Shown here piece by piece: positions 39,038-50,753 of a stretch of 64,000 bases of DNA (position 1 is the first letter of the stretch; each line of letters starts with the position of its first letter). The notes beneath the pieces are model-generated. The model worked only from the letters and a program-made list of their open reading frames with translations. It was not told the DNA's origin and searched no databases. The DNA is from Gelatoporia subvermispora B (lineage: Eukaryota; Basidiomycota; Agaricomycetes; Polyporales; Gelatoporiaceae). The position numbers were made by a program, and so were the translations under genes. The stretch spans positions 1,787,570-1,851,569 of the forward strand of contig KB445797.1 of assembly GCA_000320605.2 (NCBI GenBank), given 5' to 3'.

Positions 39038-40381
39038 TTACGCGATACCAAAGAACTCCAGGTACTGCTGCTCGAACAGAGGGACTGTGTGGCCGACGTT
39101 CTGAGCGAGGATCGCCTGGAAGCGGGGGCCGAATGTCGAGTTGGAGTAGCCCTGCGGGAGATACGACTCGCTGACGTTCGTGAGAGGTGTGCTCGGGTAG
39201 TCAAAGACGGTCGTCCACTGCTTGATCTCCTCGTAGAAGTTCTGTGGGTAAAGTGTGGTGTCACTGTGTAGAGCACGAACGATTAGTTATCGTCACATAT
39301 ATTATCTCGTAATGGTGAACCGTGGTGACCTACATCGTTCCATGCCACACCTGCATCTTCGGGTATTCGCCGGTGAAGCCGGGGTAGGCGTTGTAGACTC
39401 TCTGGGCCTGTGGCAACGTGTTACCATTCTTCTCGAGTATACAACTGATGATTCAAGCTACATACCCATTCTTGACCAGTCAGGATTAGCTCACCAGTCG
39501 AGCACTGCGAGTTCCAGCTGTCTGGCGGCGAGCTCGGCAGAGAGAAACAGCCGAATGCGACACCAGAGTCCACGACACCAGCCTTGAAGACATCCGGGTA
39601 TGCACCAGCGAGGACACTCGTCATCATCGCGCCGGACGACGTTCCTGCTGCGAAGACGCGGTCCGGGTCAACGCCCCAATTTGAAATGGCGAAACGTGCG
39701 GCGTTGGCAATGGCGTAGGAGTCGCTACCACCGTTGTGCGTCAAGGTCGCGTTTGAAGAGACATCCCAGCATGTGCCAGACCAAGGCGAGCTAGGGAAAA
39801 GCACAAGATAGCCATATGTCTCGGCGAGCTGTGCGTATTTAGAACCTTCGAAGTATTCTTGCGCAGTTCCCTGACAAACTACAATGGCTTTTTAAAATGT
39901 CGCGGGATATATATATATATAGTGAACTGACAGTGGCTGGCAACAATCAGGGGCGGGCTGCTAGCGACCTTGGCAGGCTTGTAGACGAACATGCCGACGT
40001 TCGTCGGGTTATCGCCGAAGTTGGTGATCTGGTACAGTGTCGATGCAGGAATAGAGGCAAGTCCAGTTGGAGCTGTGCCAGACGCTGTGGTCGTTCCGGG
40101 TGGGTTGCCAGCGGAGGTAGTCGGGATAGTCGGAGTCGATGATGGAGCGGCGCCGGGCAAGCATTGAGAGTAGTATGCATTAACCTCAGTGCAAGTCGTT
40201 CCAGAAACTGACAGTTGCATCAGTTTCGTACAACCACTTGCCTACGGAGGACAGAGGCCTTACCGCAAGTGGTCGGACCAGCCCAGCCAATACCGCCGCA
40301 CTGGCCCCACTCTGCTGACTGGCCGACAGCCAGGTGCAATAACGGAAGAACAGCAGCGAGGAGGGTCGCAAACCTGAACAT
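39038..40381 (-). CDS. CBM1-linked CE1 esterase (acetyl xylan / feruloyl esterase type)
   Basis: Secreted carbohydrate esterase that removes acetyl (or feruloyl) groups from xylan. The ATG at 40381 opens a signal peptide (MFRFATLLAAVLPLLHLAVG). It is followed directly by a family 1 cellulose-binding module: SAEWGQCGGIGWAGPTTC, an intron, then VSGTTCTEVNAYYSQCLPG. A Pro/Thr/Ser linker (about 35 residues) leads to the catalytic domain. That domain contains the segment GTAQEYFEGSKYAQLAETYG, the nucleophile Ser in AAGTSSGAMMTSVL, and near the C-terminus NVGHTVPLFEQQYLEFFGIA with the catalytic His. An intron near 39900 contains an AT microsatellite. Full length and undamaged. Acetyl xylan esterase is the likelier activity, judged by family resemblance. 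Confidence 0.92.
39906..39921 (-). repeat. AT dinucleotide repeat in esterase intron
   Basis: About eight AT units inside an intron of the CE1 esterase, upstream of the acceptor. Confidence 0.8.
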
Positions 40382-42461
40382 TTTCGGTGAAGAGATGTGG
40401 CGACGATGCTGGGGGCTGAGGACTTGGACGGCCGCTCTTATAGCACTGACTATACTCGCCTGCTATAATTAGGTCAGGATATTCCAGCTGACCTGCGTAA
40501 CGGCTAATTTCTCCGCGAGCGGACTCCAAGCATTGCACGCTGTGATCATCCCGACATATGGTTGGTTCGGCCGAACCAGACGAAGATGTCGTGCAGAAGA
40601 GTTGAAGCAGAGACCGAGTGTCCGACACTATACATTCTATTCGCTGGAGAGATAGCCCCCGAGCCGAAATCCAACCGGGATAATCGCCAGCAACGATTTG
40701 TACATCGACATGTGCACTTCACAGCTGACCCACTTCAAAAGTTCAGCAGAAAGTCGGAGAAAGATAGAGCAGCGGCAAGGGATATGCGCAACCAGCACGA
40801 AACCCGCTGTTACAGAGCGTGAGAGTAGGTGCTATGATGAAAACAACAGGAAGGTCATGCAAATAGACTCGTCTAGTGGGAGTCCTCTTGGCGCTGCAGG
40901 TTCCTACGGTCCCTCCGGGAGCCTCTCGAACAGTAATGTGATGTGCATGGTGAAGGATGGGCGGATTCAACCATGTGCAGCGGAACAGTGTAATGCGTAA
41001 GCGTATCAACTGACCTCGTAGACAAAACGCGGATACAGACATACAACGCATTCTCGGCTTCCCCGGCAGTGATGAGATTTCCGCTGCTGCCAGGCGCACA
41101 CATCTCAAATAGCGGTTGCACGATCCCTGTTTATCTCCGTTTGTTCTCCGGCCCGTGCGGTCCGCTCACACTTCGCTGCTCTCATTGGTCTGTCTTTAAG
41201 TTTCCCGTTTTGCACGCTTTCGCCACTCATCTGCGCTCTGAACTGAACCTATCTGACGAGGTCTCCATCTCACTCGAAAACCTATAACAAGTCGCTCTCT
41301 CTTTTTCCGCTACAATGCATCAGTCCAATTATCTTTGCTCTTACCGCCAACGTGGCGCTTCTCTAGTAGATACTAGATGGCATGCGTCTCATGTCAAATG
41401 GCGAAGCAGCGGATGTTGCCCGGACAGGCGTTGAGTTACATTTTCAACGACGCGGTCTATCGTCGGTATATGTACCAGCGTACTGTCCGCCGGACAGCCC
41501 GCGTGGCCGTTTCCACCTGCTGCGAGAGAGCATGGAGACGCGGAGCATCAGACTGGGCGCTCCAGTTCGAGAAATGGTCCCGCGATACATACGACAGAGT
41601 AGTGGCAATCCTCACCCCTACGGGAGCCGCAAGCTAGCAAATTGTTTGTCGATCCCGAAGGGACAGGCTCAAATCAATGGCCAAGCAGTGTCTGTAGACC
41701 GGAGCATGTCGCACGATAGGATGCCAAGGCTCTAGGGACGCTTCCGCTTGATGATGATAGATGTTGCTGAAAAGTTGAAGTGAGGTTTAGTCAAACAGCA
41801 GCCCTCTTAACTCTGCCGACACACTTGTCGCACGGATAGAGCACCTGGACGAGTACTCCTGCGGCCGCCGGGGCTAATCAAAGGGGCTAAATCTGTTCAC
41901 ACACCGACCGAGTGCATATGCATACTTCGGCGGCCGGCTCCATGTCGCCCCAAGCAATTTCAGTTCGGGGTCTTCTCGGTGTGCCAACGATCGTTGTCCT
42001 CGTCCTCGAGGCTCGTCAAGGAATTCATGATCCTCAATCCGTTGTACGGTCAAGCGCGGATAAATCATGTGTTCGCTTAAGACTGATTATAGACCAGTAT
42101 AGAATCGCATTTGGGGAAGCAGCTGATGGTCAGGAATTGGCGGCCGCCGGCTGCCCTGTCTGTGTACAGATGTCTGTTCAGGAGCACATGCATCGTGAAA
42201 AACTCCGGGAACATAGCTGCGGTGACTCGCGGTCCGGGAGTCTTCAGCGGTATTGATTGGGAGGCAAATATCACCTGCTAGGGGCACGTAACTAGAAATC
42301 CATGCTCGAGTTGAGTCCATCGTGCAATCGTGTAGACAAAATGAGCTCGTACAAGGCATCTATTACAACTGCATCATGAATACGATTTAGGTACAACACA
42401 TTCTAGAGCCCGCGCGTATACACAAGCCGCAAGGCAAGGCGAATCAACATTCTATGACAAC
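40382..42461. other. Intergenic; esterase promoter at left
   Basis: About 2.1 kb. TATAAG on the minus strand at 40437-40442 is a likely TATA box of the esterase, about 57 bp from its start. Frames at 41.0-41.7 kb are open for up to 117 codons, but I see no known motif or splice logic. Confidence 0.45.
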
Positions 42462-43910
42462 TCAAGCGCTTGCAGAAACAGATTGAGGGGGAGGCAAGGT
42501 GTCGTCGGCATCGTCGTACTCTCGGAAAGGCCCAGCAACGCTCTCGAGGTATGCCATCCTGTTCCTGATGAAAAAAGATTGGACTGCGGAGTAGAACCAG
42601 GGCGAGGTCCAAAGGAAGCGTCGGCTGTGCTGCTGGATGATCTTGTCGTAGTCGGCTAGAGAATCCGAACTCAAAACCGGCGCAGATTGGAAGGAATGTA
42701 TAGCGGTACATACCCTGAAGTGTCGAACGAACTTGCAGCCATACGTTTGGCACATCCGTGATGACCACGTCAACATCTCCCCACGACGCAACCTACGGGT
42801 GGACTGTCGATATCCATGAAGGTGGAACGAAAGCAACGAGATGGCTTACCTCTACCAAATGAACTGGATCATTCACAGTCCACACCATCACTTTCTTCCC
42901 AGCCGCCTTGCAATCCGCTCTGAACCTGCAGACCTGTAAGGCCGTAGCTCACGAACTAGTTCTCCCGATTACGTACTTCTCTCCCTGCGCTGTCGTAAGC
43001 ACCGCGAAGAATATCGAGAACACATCGCAGTGGTTCCAGAAGTAGCTTCGGGCGATCTCAATGCTTGCGCCAATGAACGAGCGGCGACAGTAGGGCAAGT
43101 GCTTCTTCGCATATGGCAGAAATTTCGGGTGCCAGAGCCCGAGGAGGATGCGCGGCGCGAGGTTGGTCTCCCAGTCTGGGTGCGCAGAGATAATCTTGTG
43201 CATGAGCGGGAAGAGCCGCTTTGGGTCACTTTGCACTTTCACGTCGACGTTCAACTTGACATGTAGGTTCTCTGGCTGATGACGCAGGTTGAAGGCCGAT
43301 GTGGCAGTGGCACTGCAGAGGATATGGGCGTACCTTCATGAGCAGCGCGACAGTCTCTGCGAAAGTCGGGATGGACTGCCTAGGCTCCTTCGTCGTTCGT
43401 AGCTGCTCCATACCCTCCGGTCCGTACCACAGTTTCTCGCGAATGAACCCTGTTCCATTGGTCGTCCTGTCCAATGCTGAAAACCCGTCACATACTCGCT
43501 GACAAGATATCGCGATTTTGAAACATACAGGGGTCATGGAACATGATCACCACGTCGTCCAGGGACATATGCACGTCTGCTCGATGCGTTACATAGAAAG
43601 GCGTTACTGTACGCGCGTATGCGTACCGCTTTCGATGCCCTCCGCACCATCGCGGATGGCCGCCTCGAAGCTCGCAAGCGTATTCTCTGGATAAGCTGCG
43701 GATGCCTGTAAGGAAACGCTCAGTACTATCCCTCCGCCCTTGAGCCGGCGTACTGACCCCTCGGTGGCCCCAGCACTCAGGAAGTTGCTTTGGCGGAGCC
43801 ATGATTGCCTTGTGTGCGTACGTCGAGAAGGTCGAAGTCGAGTTGGTCGAGTAGAACGCGGCGAGAAGTCGCAGACACGACAGTGGCCCTGGTCGTCGGG
43901 AGAAGAGCAT
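42462..43910 (-). CDS. Glycerophosphodiester phosphodiesterase family protein (Pgc1-like)
   Basis: Hydrolyses glycerophosphodiesters or, as in the yeast Pgc1 group, phosphatidylglycerol. Motifs: CWGHRG split by an intron from ASAAYPENTLASFEAAIRDG, then EGIES and DVHMSLDDVVIMFHDP, which carry the catalytic His and metal-binding Glu/Asp residues. Further on are LNVDVKVQSDP, a metal-site segment, and a GLWHPKFLPY segment like that of Pgc1 proteins. Late segments MVWTVNDP and VDVVITDVPNVW close the TIM barrel. The ATG at 43910 gives a 36-residue basic, hydroxylated extension resembling a mitochondrial presequence; the alternative ATG at 43802 starts MAPPKQLPECWGHRG. The C-terminus has a hydrophobic FLWTSPWFYSAVQSFF stretch, perhaps a membrane anchor. 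Family firm, substrate inferred. Confidence 0.88.
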
Positions 43911-44390
43911 GCGCTCTGGCAGCGGCCGAGGCTTATATCAAATGTAGGGTATTCTGTATGGCGGGCGCGGCAGGATACGTATAGCTTCCGCCAAAACATT
44001 TTCAAAGGCGTGGCTCACCTCTCCAGACTCTAGCCACTCTGCGGGCGGCACAGGCGAACGTGCCTCTCACCGTCGTCGTCGTTGCCCTTCCCTGTTCTGG
44101 ATTCGACCAATGCCGGACGGGCTCCTACACACGGTTGTCGTGGATGAGAAACTGATAGCAAAAGGCAAGTTGGACATTTTGATAGCGAAGATCCTCCAAT
44201 GTCGGCAACGTCGTGGGTATGTAAGTCGTCGACGCGGTCGGCCGGCAGGTCGATATCTGGCGCGCGTTCCCGAGCTCTCGTCAATCAAGTGCCAATCCTC
44301 CTCTTTCTACGGAATAGCACGAACAGAGAGCATATTCAAAAGGCAACATCAGGCGATGAGTCCAGGAAGGGGAATACCTCGATCAGATTA
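43911..44390. other. Short intergenic region
   Basis: About 480 bp between the phosphodiesterase start and the recognisable part of the frameshifted relic; it may hold the degraded 5' end of the latter. Confidence 0.4.
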
Positions 44391-45024
44391 GGTGTAGAAG
44401 ACGACTACCAGCATGCCTTGACCAGACCAAGTCCTTCGTCGGTTTCAGAACATCCCCCCAACACAGCTGCAAGCGAACTTCATGGCCCTTACAACAAGTT
44501 TTTATACACCCTCTTTCCGCCGGACACCGACTTCACAGTTGCCCCACAATATCTGCAGCTCGCTTCGTCCAAGGCGCCCGGTTCCGTTGTCGCATTCGAA
44601 GTACTCCTCCTGAACAGACCGGTCTTCATCCTGGAGTGAAAGCTACCGGACCACCTCGTGTTTATCTCCGCCCGCCAGGCGGCAGAGGGCGGCCGGCGAA
44701 CTGGTCAGAGAGCGCATCGCGGATCTGGCAGGTGAGTAACATATAGCCTCGCGCGAACGAGTCAACAAGATCTATGGATGGACGGATAAATTAATGTCCC
44801 GTCTCTACAGCGTCCGCTCCTAGTGCTACGGGATCGAGATTGTGCTTCTATCGTCTCGACAGCACCAATGACAATGCGGACATCCTGCCACTCGCTATAC
44901 TCCGTCACCCCACTATAGGACACTGGCGGAGCAACGAAACTGTGAAGTTCTCAGCACTGAGGCGGAAGTCAGGTTGCGCGCTTTAGTGGAGGAGATTGAG
45001 GCCTGCGCATGTCTGGATGCCTGA
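44391..45024 (+). pseudogene. Frameshifted relic of a basidiomycete hypothetical protein (PD-(D/E)XK-like?)
   Basis: A continuous frame gives LYTLFPPDTDFTVAPQYL and FEVLLLNRPVFILE, then hits TGA at 44637. Shifting by one base restores an ExK motif (LEVKATG). A second shift is needed to read LVRERIADLA at about 44710-44731, just before a GTGAGT donor. The next exon reads GSRLCFYRLDSTNDNADILP, and a further shift gives EVLSTEAEVRLRALVEEIEA, ending at TGA 45024. The pattern matches a family of basidiomycete proteins of about 200 residues whose DxxV...ExK core suggests a restriction-nuclease-like fold; that fold is my inference. At least three frame breaks argue for a pseudogene rather than an assembly error. 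Confidence 0.6.
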
Positions 45025-45331
45025 TCCAGCCTGCGCCCAAAACATGCTGTCCTTGCGTCTCACAATAGCTTCGCTGATGTGTACCGAGTATACAATGCAA
45101 TGCATGAAAAGAGGCGCGAGTGACGGATGGCCATACACGAGCCGAATGGGAGTTGTACTTCTGAGGGTCGAACACACTGCATGATATCCCCGATCCTTTC
45201 GAATTTCTGACAACAAAACAGATAGAAAACATATCAAAAGCGCATGGATATCCAACGTGCAACAGTACATATGCAAGCACCTACAAGTCTCGCTTGCGGC
45301 GCCATCGAAAACAGGGATCAAGTGGGCCATC
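45025..45331. other. Convergent spacer
   Basis: About 300 bp between the relic and the CDC20 stop codon. Nothing seen. Confidence 0.4.
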
Positions 45332-47103
45332 CTAGCGAATCCTCAAGATGTCGCTCTTCGTGCTTCCCGTGCGTCCCGACGAGTCCTTCGACTCCTTGCT
45401 CTTGCGCACCTTCGGCACCTCCCAGATCCTCCAGAACTTCAAGTTCTCGTCTCCTGCGCCTGTCACGACGACGTCGCCAGCGGGACCAATCGCGCTCCAG
45501 AGCACGCGTGAGTCGTGCGCGTCGCGGATCTCGGCGACGCGCTCCATGCTTGGGTACGCATGCACCATGATTGCGTTCGTTGGGTACCCGTGCGTCGTCA
45601 TGAACTCTTTCTTATGCGGCGACCACTGGATCGACGTCACCTGCGACGGCGTCGGCAGCGAGTGCAGCCGCGCGCCTGTCGTCGTGTTCCAGATGTGCAC
45701 CGTCGCATCCGACGTCCCGCCCCCAGATGCAAGGAGGGAGGGCTGCCACGGGCACCACGCGACGGCCTACGGGGAAGGGAATGGAAGGGGATCGTCAGTA
45801 CCACCCCGAACGCCACTGATATCCACACACGCACCTTCACCGCCGCTGTGTGATTCCGCTTCGTCCAACGCGCGGCCGAGCGCGTGCCTGGCGCAACATC
45901 ACCGATACGGCCGTCCCATACGTTCACGACATTATCGTTGCCTCCACTCGCGAGCAGCTCGCCGTCACTGCGCCACTTGAGCCCGCAAACCTCGCCCTGG
46001 TGCCCGATGAGCTCGCCGACCTTGTGCCGTGCGACGCGCACGTCGTGGTGCCAGATGCTCCCGTCCGCGCAGCCGCTCGTCAGGATGTGCTGGTACCACG
46101 AGAGACACGCGACCTGGCTCGAGTGCCCCGACATCGTGCGCAGCTTCGTCTGCGACTCCGCGTCCCACAGCTCAACGGCGCCCGTCCCGACGCCCACGCC
46201 GAGGAACAGCCCGTCGTTCGAGAACTCGACAGACGAGATGTACGAGCCCTCGGGCGCCTCGCCCAGCTGCACAACCTCGCCCGAGTCCGCGCGCCAGAGA
46301 TACGTGTTTTCCGCGAGCGCGACGCCCACGATGTTCAGGCAGCTCCACGAGACGAGGTTCAGGTAGAAGTCGTCCACCATGCCTGGCGCATCAAGTACGC
46401 GTTCTGGCTGTGTTGAGATCTTGCGACCCTTGGCTCCGGTTGTCGCAGTCGACGTAGAGGTGGGCAGCGCACCCGGCCGCGCGTAGAGCGGTCGTGCGTA
46501 CTCTCGTGCTTGGGCGAGGAGCGGATCGGACGCAGACGGTGGTGGAGGCTCGTGGTACGAAAGAACTCTCCGGTTGAGGGGAACACCGGTAGCCGCCGCA
46601 AGCCGTGCCGTGTGTCCTGGAGAGGCGGACTGAGGGTTCAATGACATGAGGTCCAGTGTGGCCGCGACGTCGTCCGCCGGATCTCGCGTCGTGATGAACC
46701 TGTCTCTTGTATCCCTCTATAGGATGCTCATCAGCGATGAATGTAATAGAGAAACCACCACGCTTACCGACGGTTGTGATTTGGACCGTTTCTTCTCCGA
46801 CTTTGGTGGAACGTAGTCGCGCGTTACGACATCCAACCGACTCTCGACACCTCCCTTCCTGATAACACCCGTGCTCGCCTGCCTCTGTAGAGATTCGGAG
46901 ACTTGTATCGACCCAGAAGCAGAGCGCTTGGCCGGTGATGAAGGCCGGCTTGCTGCGAATGGGTTGGCGAATGAAACATCCGCCTTTGACGGGGTGGCAA
47001 GACTCAAAGAATTCAGACCAACAGCGAGCGAAGGCGTTAGAGGAGTTTTCGCCTCCGATCTCGACCGATGGCGAGTCGAGGGCGTTTTGGGGAGGTACGA
47101 CAT
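45332..47103 (-). CDS. CDC20: APC/C activator CDC20 (WD40)
   Basis: Substrate-recruiting activator of the anaphase-promoting complex, required for mitotic exit from metaphase. Three exons from the ATG at 47103. The N-terminal region is Ser/Pro/Arg-rich with TPSTRHRSRS-type sites. Splicing SQPS to RDTRDRFITTRDPADDV creates a C-box-like DRFITTR motif. The segment RKISTQPERVLDAPG followed by DDFYLNLVSWS is characteristic of Cdc20 rather than Cdh1. Seven WD40 repeats follow (for example GEVCGLKWRSDGELLASGG and DVVVTGAGDENLKFWRIW). The protein ends LRIR, the C-terminal Ile-Arg tail that docks on the APC/C. A KEN box was not seen in the N-terminus. It is divergently transcribed from PRE1. Confidence 0.95.
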
Positions 47104-47682
47104 TTTCAGAAATGGAGGGAGGGCTTATCGAAAGCGAGTGCAACACTGCAACTTCAGGAAAGCCAGGTCAACTTCAACAGCAGCCACCCGATATCGAGGC
47201 GGAGACTCAAATGAATGTCCCATGGGCCATTTAACCTTCGGAATTGAATCGCCGCCTCGGCGTTCGCGTCTCGCGACGCGGTTCGATTTACATCACGTGG
47301 TCGCGTTATGCTCGACGAAGGATAGGTCCCGTTTTGGAGTTATGTTATCCAGAGTTTTGCGAAGTTTTGCTAACCGGACCGGTTAGCGGGTTAATCATCA
47401 ATTTGTGAACATTTTGTGGAATAGAAAGGGTCCCTTACTGCTCCCACCTTGCGGGAGAGTTTTTATTCCGCATGCAGCCAAAGTTGATCGTCTCTTTGGA
47501 AATATCGCTGGGCTTTTTGAAGCCAAAAATCGCTTCAGTATCCCACGGGCCAGTAAATAACTGCGAACCTGGTAGTCCTAATGCGGAACTAGAGGCGCCC
47601 AAGTGGTACGCGTCACTCGCGGAATACGCGTCAGTCAACCTCTCCCATCGCTCATTCTTCTTCCTCCAGACACCACTGAACC
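47104..47682. promoter_or_regulatory. Shared divergent promoter of CDC20 and PRE1
   Basis: 579 bp separate the two start codons. No TATA box is obvious on either side, as is common for housekeeping promoters. A perfect inverted repeat is at 47369-47387. The right end (47640-47680) is pyrimidine-rich just before the PRE1 start. Confidence 0.6.
47369..47387. promoter_or_regulatory. 19-bp perfect palindrome in divergent promoter
   Basis: GCTAACCGG-A-CCGGTTAGC: two 9-bp arms around one base. It could bind a dimeric zinc-cluster or Myb-type factor; the arm contains AACCGG-like half-sites. The factor is unknown. Confidence 0.6.
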
Positions 47683-48382
47683 ATGGATGTATCTTTTGCG
47701 ATTACCGGGAAAGGGTATGTGATTATCGCTGCAGACACGACTGCCGCGCGGTCTATCATCAAGATGAAGTCGGACGAGGACAAGATCAAGGTCCTCAGTC
47801 CGCATCTACTCATGGCGTACTCCGGAGAGCCAGGTACGTTCTCTCGTGATTAACTCCATGGATATACTCACAATGAACTTCAATTCCAAAGGTGACACCG
47901 TTCAATTCGCTGAGTTCATTGAGCGCAACATCCGGCTGTACCACATCCGCAACCCGCACCCCCTGCGCCCGCAATCTGCAGCATCATGGATTCGCCGCAG
48001 CCTCGCAGACTCCATCCGCTCGCGACGGCCCTACGCCGTCAACCTACTCGTGGGTGGCTACGACCCGGCAGAGCATGCGCCACACCTTTACTGGATGGAC
48101 TACCTGGGCACGATGGCGGAGGTGCCGTTCGCCGCGCACGGCTATGGCGCGTACTTTGCCCTCAGTTTACTCGATCGGTGAGAACGAATCATTACGCTCG
48201 TATGTATTTTTTTACTTATTTTTGCAATGCACAGGTACCATGACCCCGAGGCGAACCTGGAGGAGGGCATCGCAACGCTCAAGAAGTGCATCGACGAGGT
48301 CGCTCAGCGATTGGTGGTCGCGCCAGGGAAGTACAAGGTGAAGGTGGTTGACAAGGACGGCGTGCGGGAGATTGAGTTGTAA
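47683..48382 (+). CDS. PRE1: 20S proteasome subunit beta-4
   Basis: Non-catalytic beta subunit of the 20S proteasome core. Exons 47683-47833, 47892-48178 and a last exon from about 48236 to the TAA at 48380-48382, giving about 195 residues, the normal length. The N-terminus MDVSFAITGKGYVIIAADTT lacks the Thr1 nucleophile of active beta subunits, as expected for beta-4. Other family features: SIIKMKSDEDKIKVLSPHLL, GDTVQFAEFIERNIRLYHIR, VNLLVGGYD and HLYWMDYLGTMAEVPFAAHG. The ATG is in a good context (ACCATGG). The gene is head-to-head with CDC20. Confidence 0.96.
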
Positions 48383-50675
48383 TTTCTGTCTCGGTGGGAT
48401 CTTGCCTTGTGCTTGTATGATAGATGCGGCTGAATTGCCATGGACATACCTTCCAGCGAACAGCGTCGGATCTGGCGTGCAATATATGAGGAGCTGATAC
48501 TCGTCGCAAACTGTTCTGTTGTTAGCTGTCTGGCTTTCCCTGCATTTGTGTTGCGCGACGCAAGAGAGATGCGCCTCTGCCGCGACGTGCTGACACGCTA
48601 TCTTGGTGTGCGTTGCCTATCATGAAACCCACTCGTCATCCCGGGCTGCCTGACTGAAGCGGTCAAGGCTTCACAGTGTCAGCGACACTTGCCAGAGATG
48701 CTGCGTAATCTTTGTCGCTACGGTGGATGTTAGCTGAGACGGTTGGAACGATCTTCAGCAAGCTGTCATCGACATCTGTCGTAAAACTATGCTCCGGACA
48801 GAAGTATGGTGAAGCTTTCCTACGGCTGATATATTAATAACATGACGCAGGGCGTCGTATTCTTTGCATATGGATGAGACAGAATGTCTCCCGGCTTCAC
48901 ACAGCGACTCATGCCTTCAGGAGCCAGATTACCAAGTTCTAATATCATTGCGCGCAAAATACGGAGACCTCTTCGGGAGTGCCTGGATCTAGTGCGATAG
49001 ATTGCTGAGGTGGCCAAGCACAAGAGCGTCTTTTTGCACCTAATTGCTTCAGCTCAAGATCCTTCGGTTCACCTTGTCCGTTTGATAGTACAACACTGTG
49101 AGGTACCAAGGGCTCCAAGGAACATATAGGGCGGCAAAAAGCTTGGACGCATATCCGCAGACGGCTATGCATGATGCAAGCAACTTCTGAATACCGACAG
49201 GAAGTGTGTGCTCCGTATTCGAGTCGTAAGAATATTCGAGGTACATAGTAGGGAGGCTCGAGATCCGAGTCGTGAGCAGCCGTTCATCTCCGTTCGTACG
49301 CGCGGGGAATGCCGAAGCTCAAAGAGCGCCCACTTACACCCATGCACACTTGCCAGCGCGATCGTCGCTCGGCCCTCAAAGCCAGTTTGGACGCTGTCAC
49401 TCTGGACTGCCGGAACGCCTGATATTCTGCTCAGACAGTAGAGCCACCATCAGCTCAATATACTCACCTCTGGATCTATCTGACACGATGCTCGCAACGC
49501 AGCACAGGAGTCTTGCGAAGGGAACTCTTGTCGCGCGCGACCGTCGGCCCTCTACCAGCGTCACGTCCGAAATTCGCTCCGTAGTCCATCCATGTTACGA
49601 CCACGTGAAAGTGCCTCTGCTCGTCTGGGCAGTCTATCTCTGTTCTTTACGCCAGCGGCGTGACCATACCGCTTTGCTCCCATGCAACTGGTGGCTGTCC
49701 TTGGGTTGACCGTTGATGAATGTGCCAGCTGCGCGCTATCACCGATGGCGCTGCGCCGCTTTCGGTCCCGCGGGGGGTCTCCACATCCACGGCTGTTGGT
49801 CTAGACATGATATGAACTCGTACTTCTATTTGACGAATCCAATGGCTAGGATTGCGGAGGTCCGGCACGCAATATGCACTCTGTATTCAGCAAGTACTAT
49901 GAGATTCGAAGCGATCGACTTGACATTCAGGCCAAAAAAAACTGAGCCCGTACTTCATTCACCATTGATTGGGACAATTGTGTGGTCACTACGCCCAAGC
50001 TCTTACCTGTCAATCTAAGGATCATGTACGTAACTGCTTCCACCGGGATCCAACCAGACTGACAATACCCGGTGAATGCATTCTAATTCCGTCCGTAGAC
50101 CTACTTGCTCAGGTAGATGCCACACAGACATAAGATCTTTGGGCTCAACGATTGACACTAGCTGTGAGCGATCATTACGTATGCGCAGTATTGTCTCACT
50201 GCTTCTGATGTTCGTGCCATTTCTGCCAGGCATCCCGGCACTGCCATTTCAGTCTCGTCGCGTCCGCGCATCTGTGCGTCGGTATTTCGGCCCAACTAGA
50301 AATAGCATCCTCTAACAGAAAGACGGAAAGTGGCTCAGGTGGCATGTAAATGAAGCCCACCGCAGTCGTGATGCACGGCGACCAGTACTCCTACCCTGAC
50401 AGCGGCACCGAGAATCGCGTGTCCATACCGTCGAGACGGAATGTTACACTGTGCGACAAGCGGGTGTCTTCGTACCAGAAACAACGCATTCTGACTATTC
50501 CCATGGCTACTGCAGGCGAGTTCACCCAGCTTGGGCGGTGTTTTGATGGCGGTTTGCAGGGACAGACAAGTCCGTCTGCTCGCTTTACCGTCAAAGCTAA
50601 AATTGTGAACCCTGCTACCATTCAGCAGATTCTATGTGGGCCACGTCTGCGCTGTACTGGTATGGGCATAATGGG
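48383..50675. other. Intergenic, no gene recognised
   Basis: About 2.3 kb between PRE1 and laccase 3. Several frames of 60-145 codons occur on both strands, none with a recognisable motif; the 110-codon frame at 50350-50682 overlaps the laccase 3 TATA box and is probably not a gene. Confidence 0.45.
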
Positions 50676-50682
50676 TATATAA
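50676..50682 (+). promoter_or_regulatory. TATA box of laccase 3
   Basis: TATATAA about 75 bp before the start codon at 50754. Confidence 0.65.
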
Positions 50683-50753
50683 GGAGCCCCCCTCATGAGC
50701 CGTCCCACCAGGCCCCTCAACATATTCGCTCACATCTGGTAGACTCCCTCAGC

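Noticed and set aside
45332..46650. Cdh1/Fzr rather than Cdc20
   Set aside because: The ERVLDAPG...DDFYLNLVSWS segment and overall N-terminus fit Cdc20 better.
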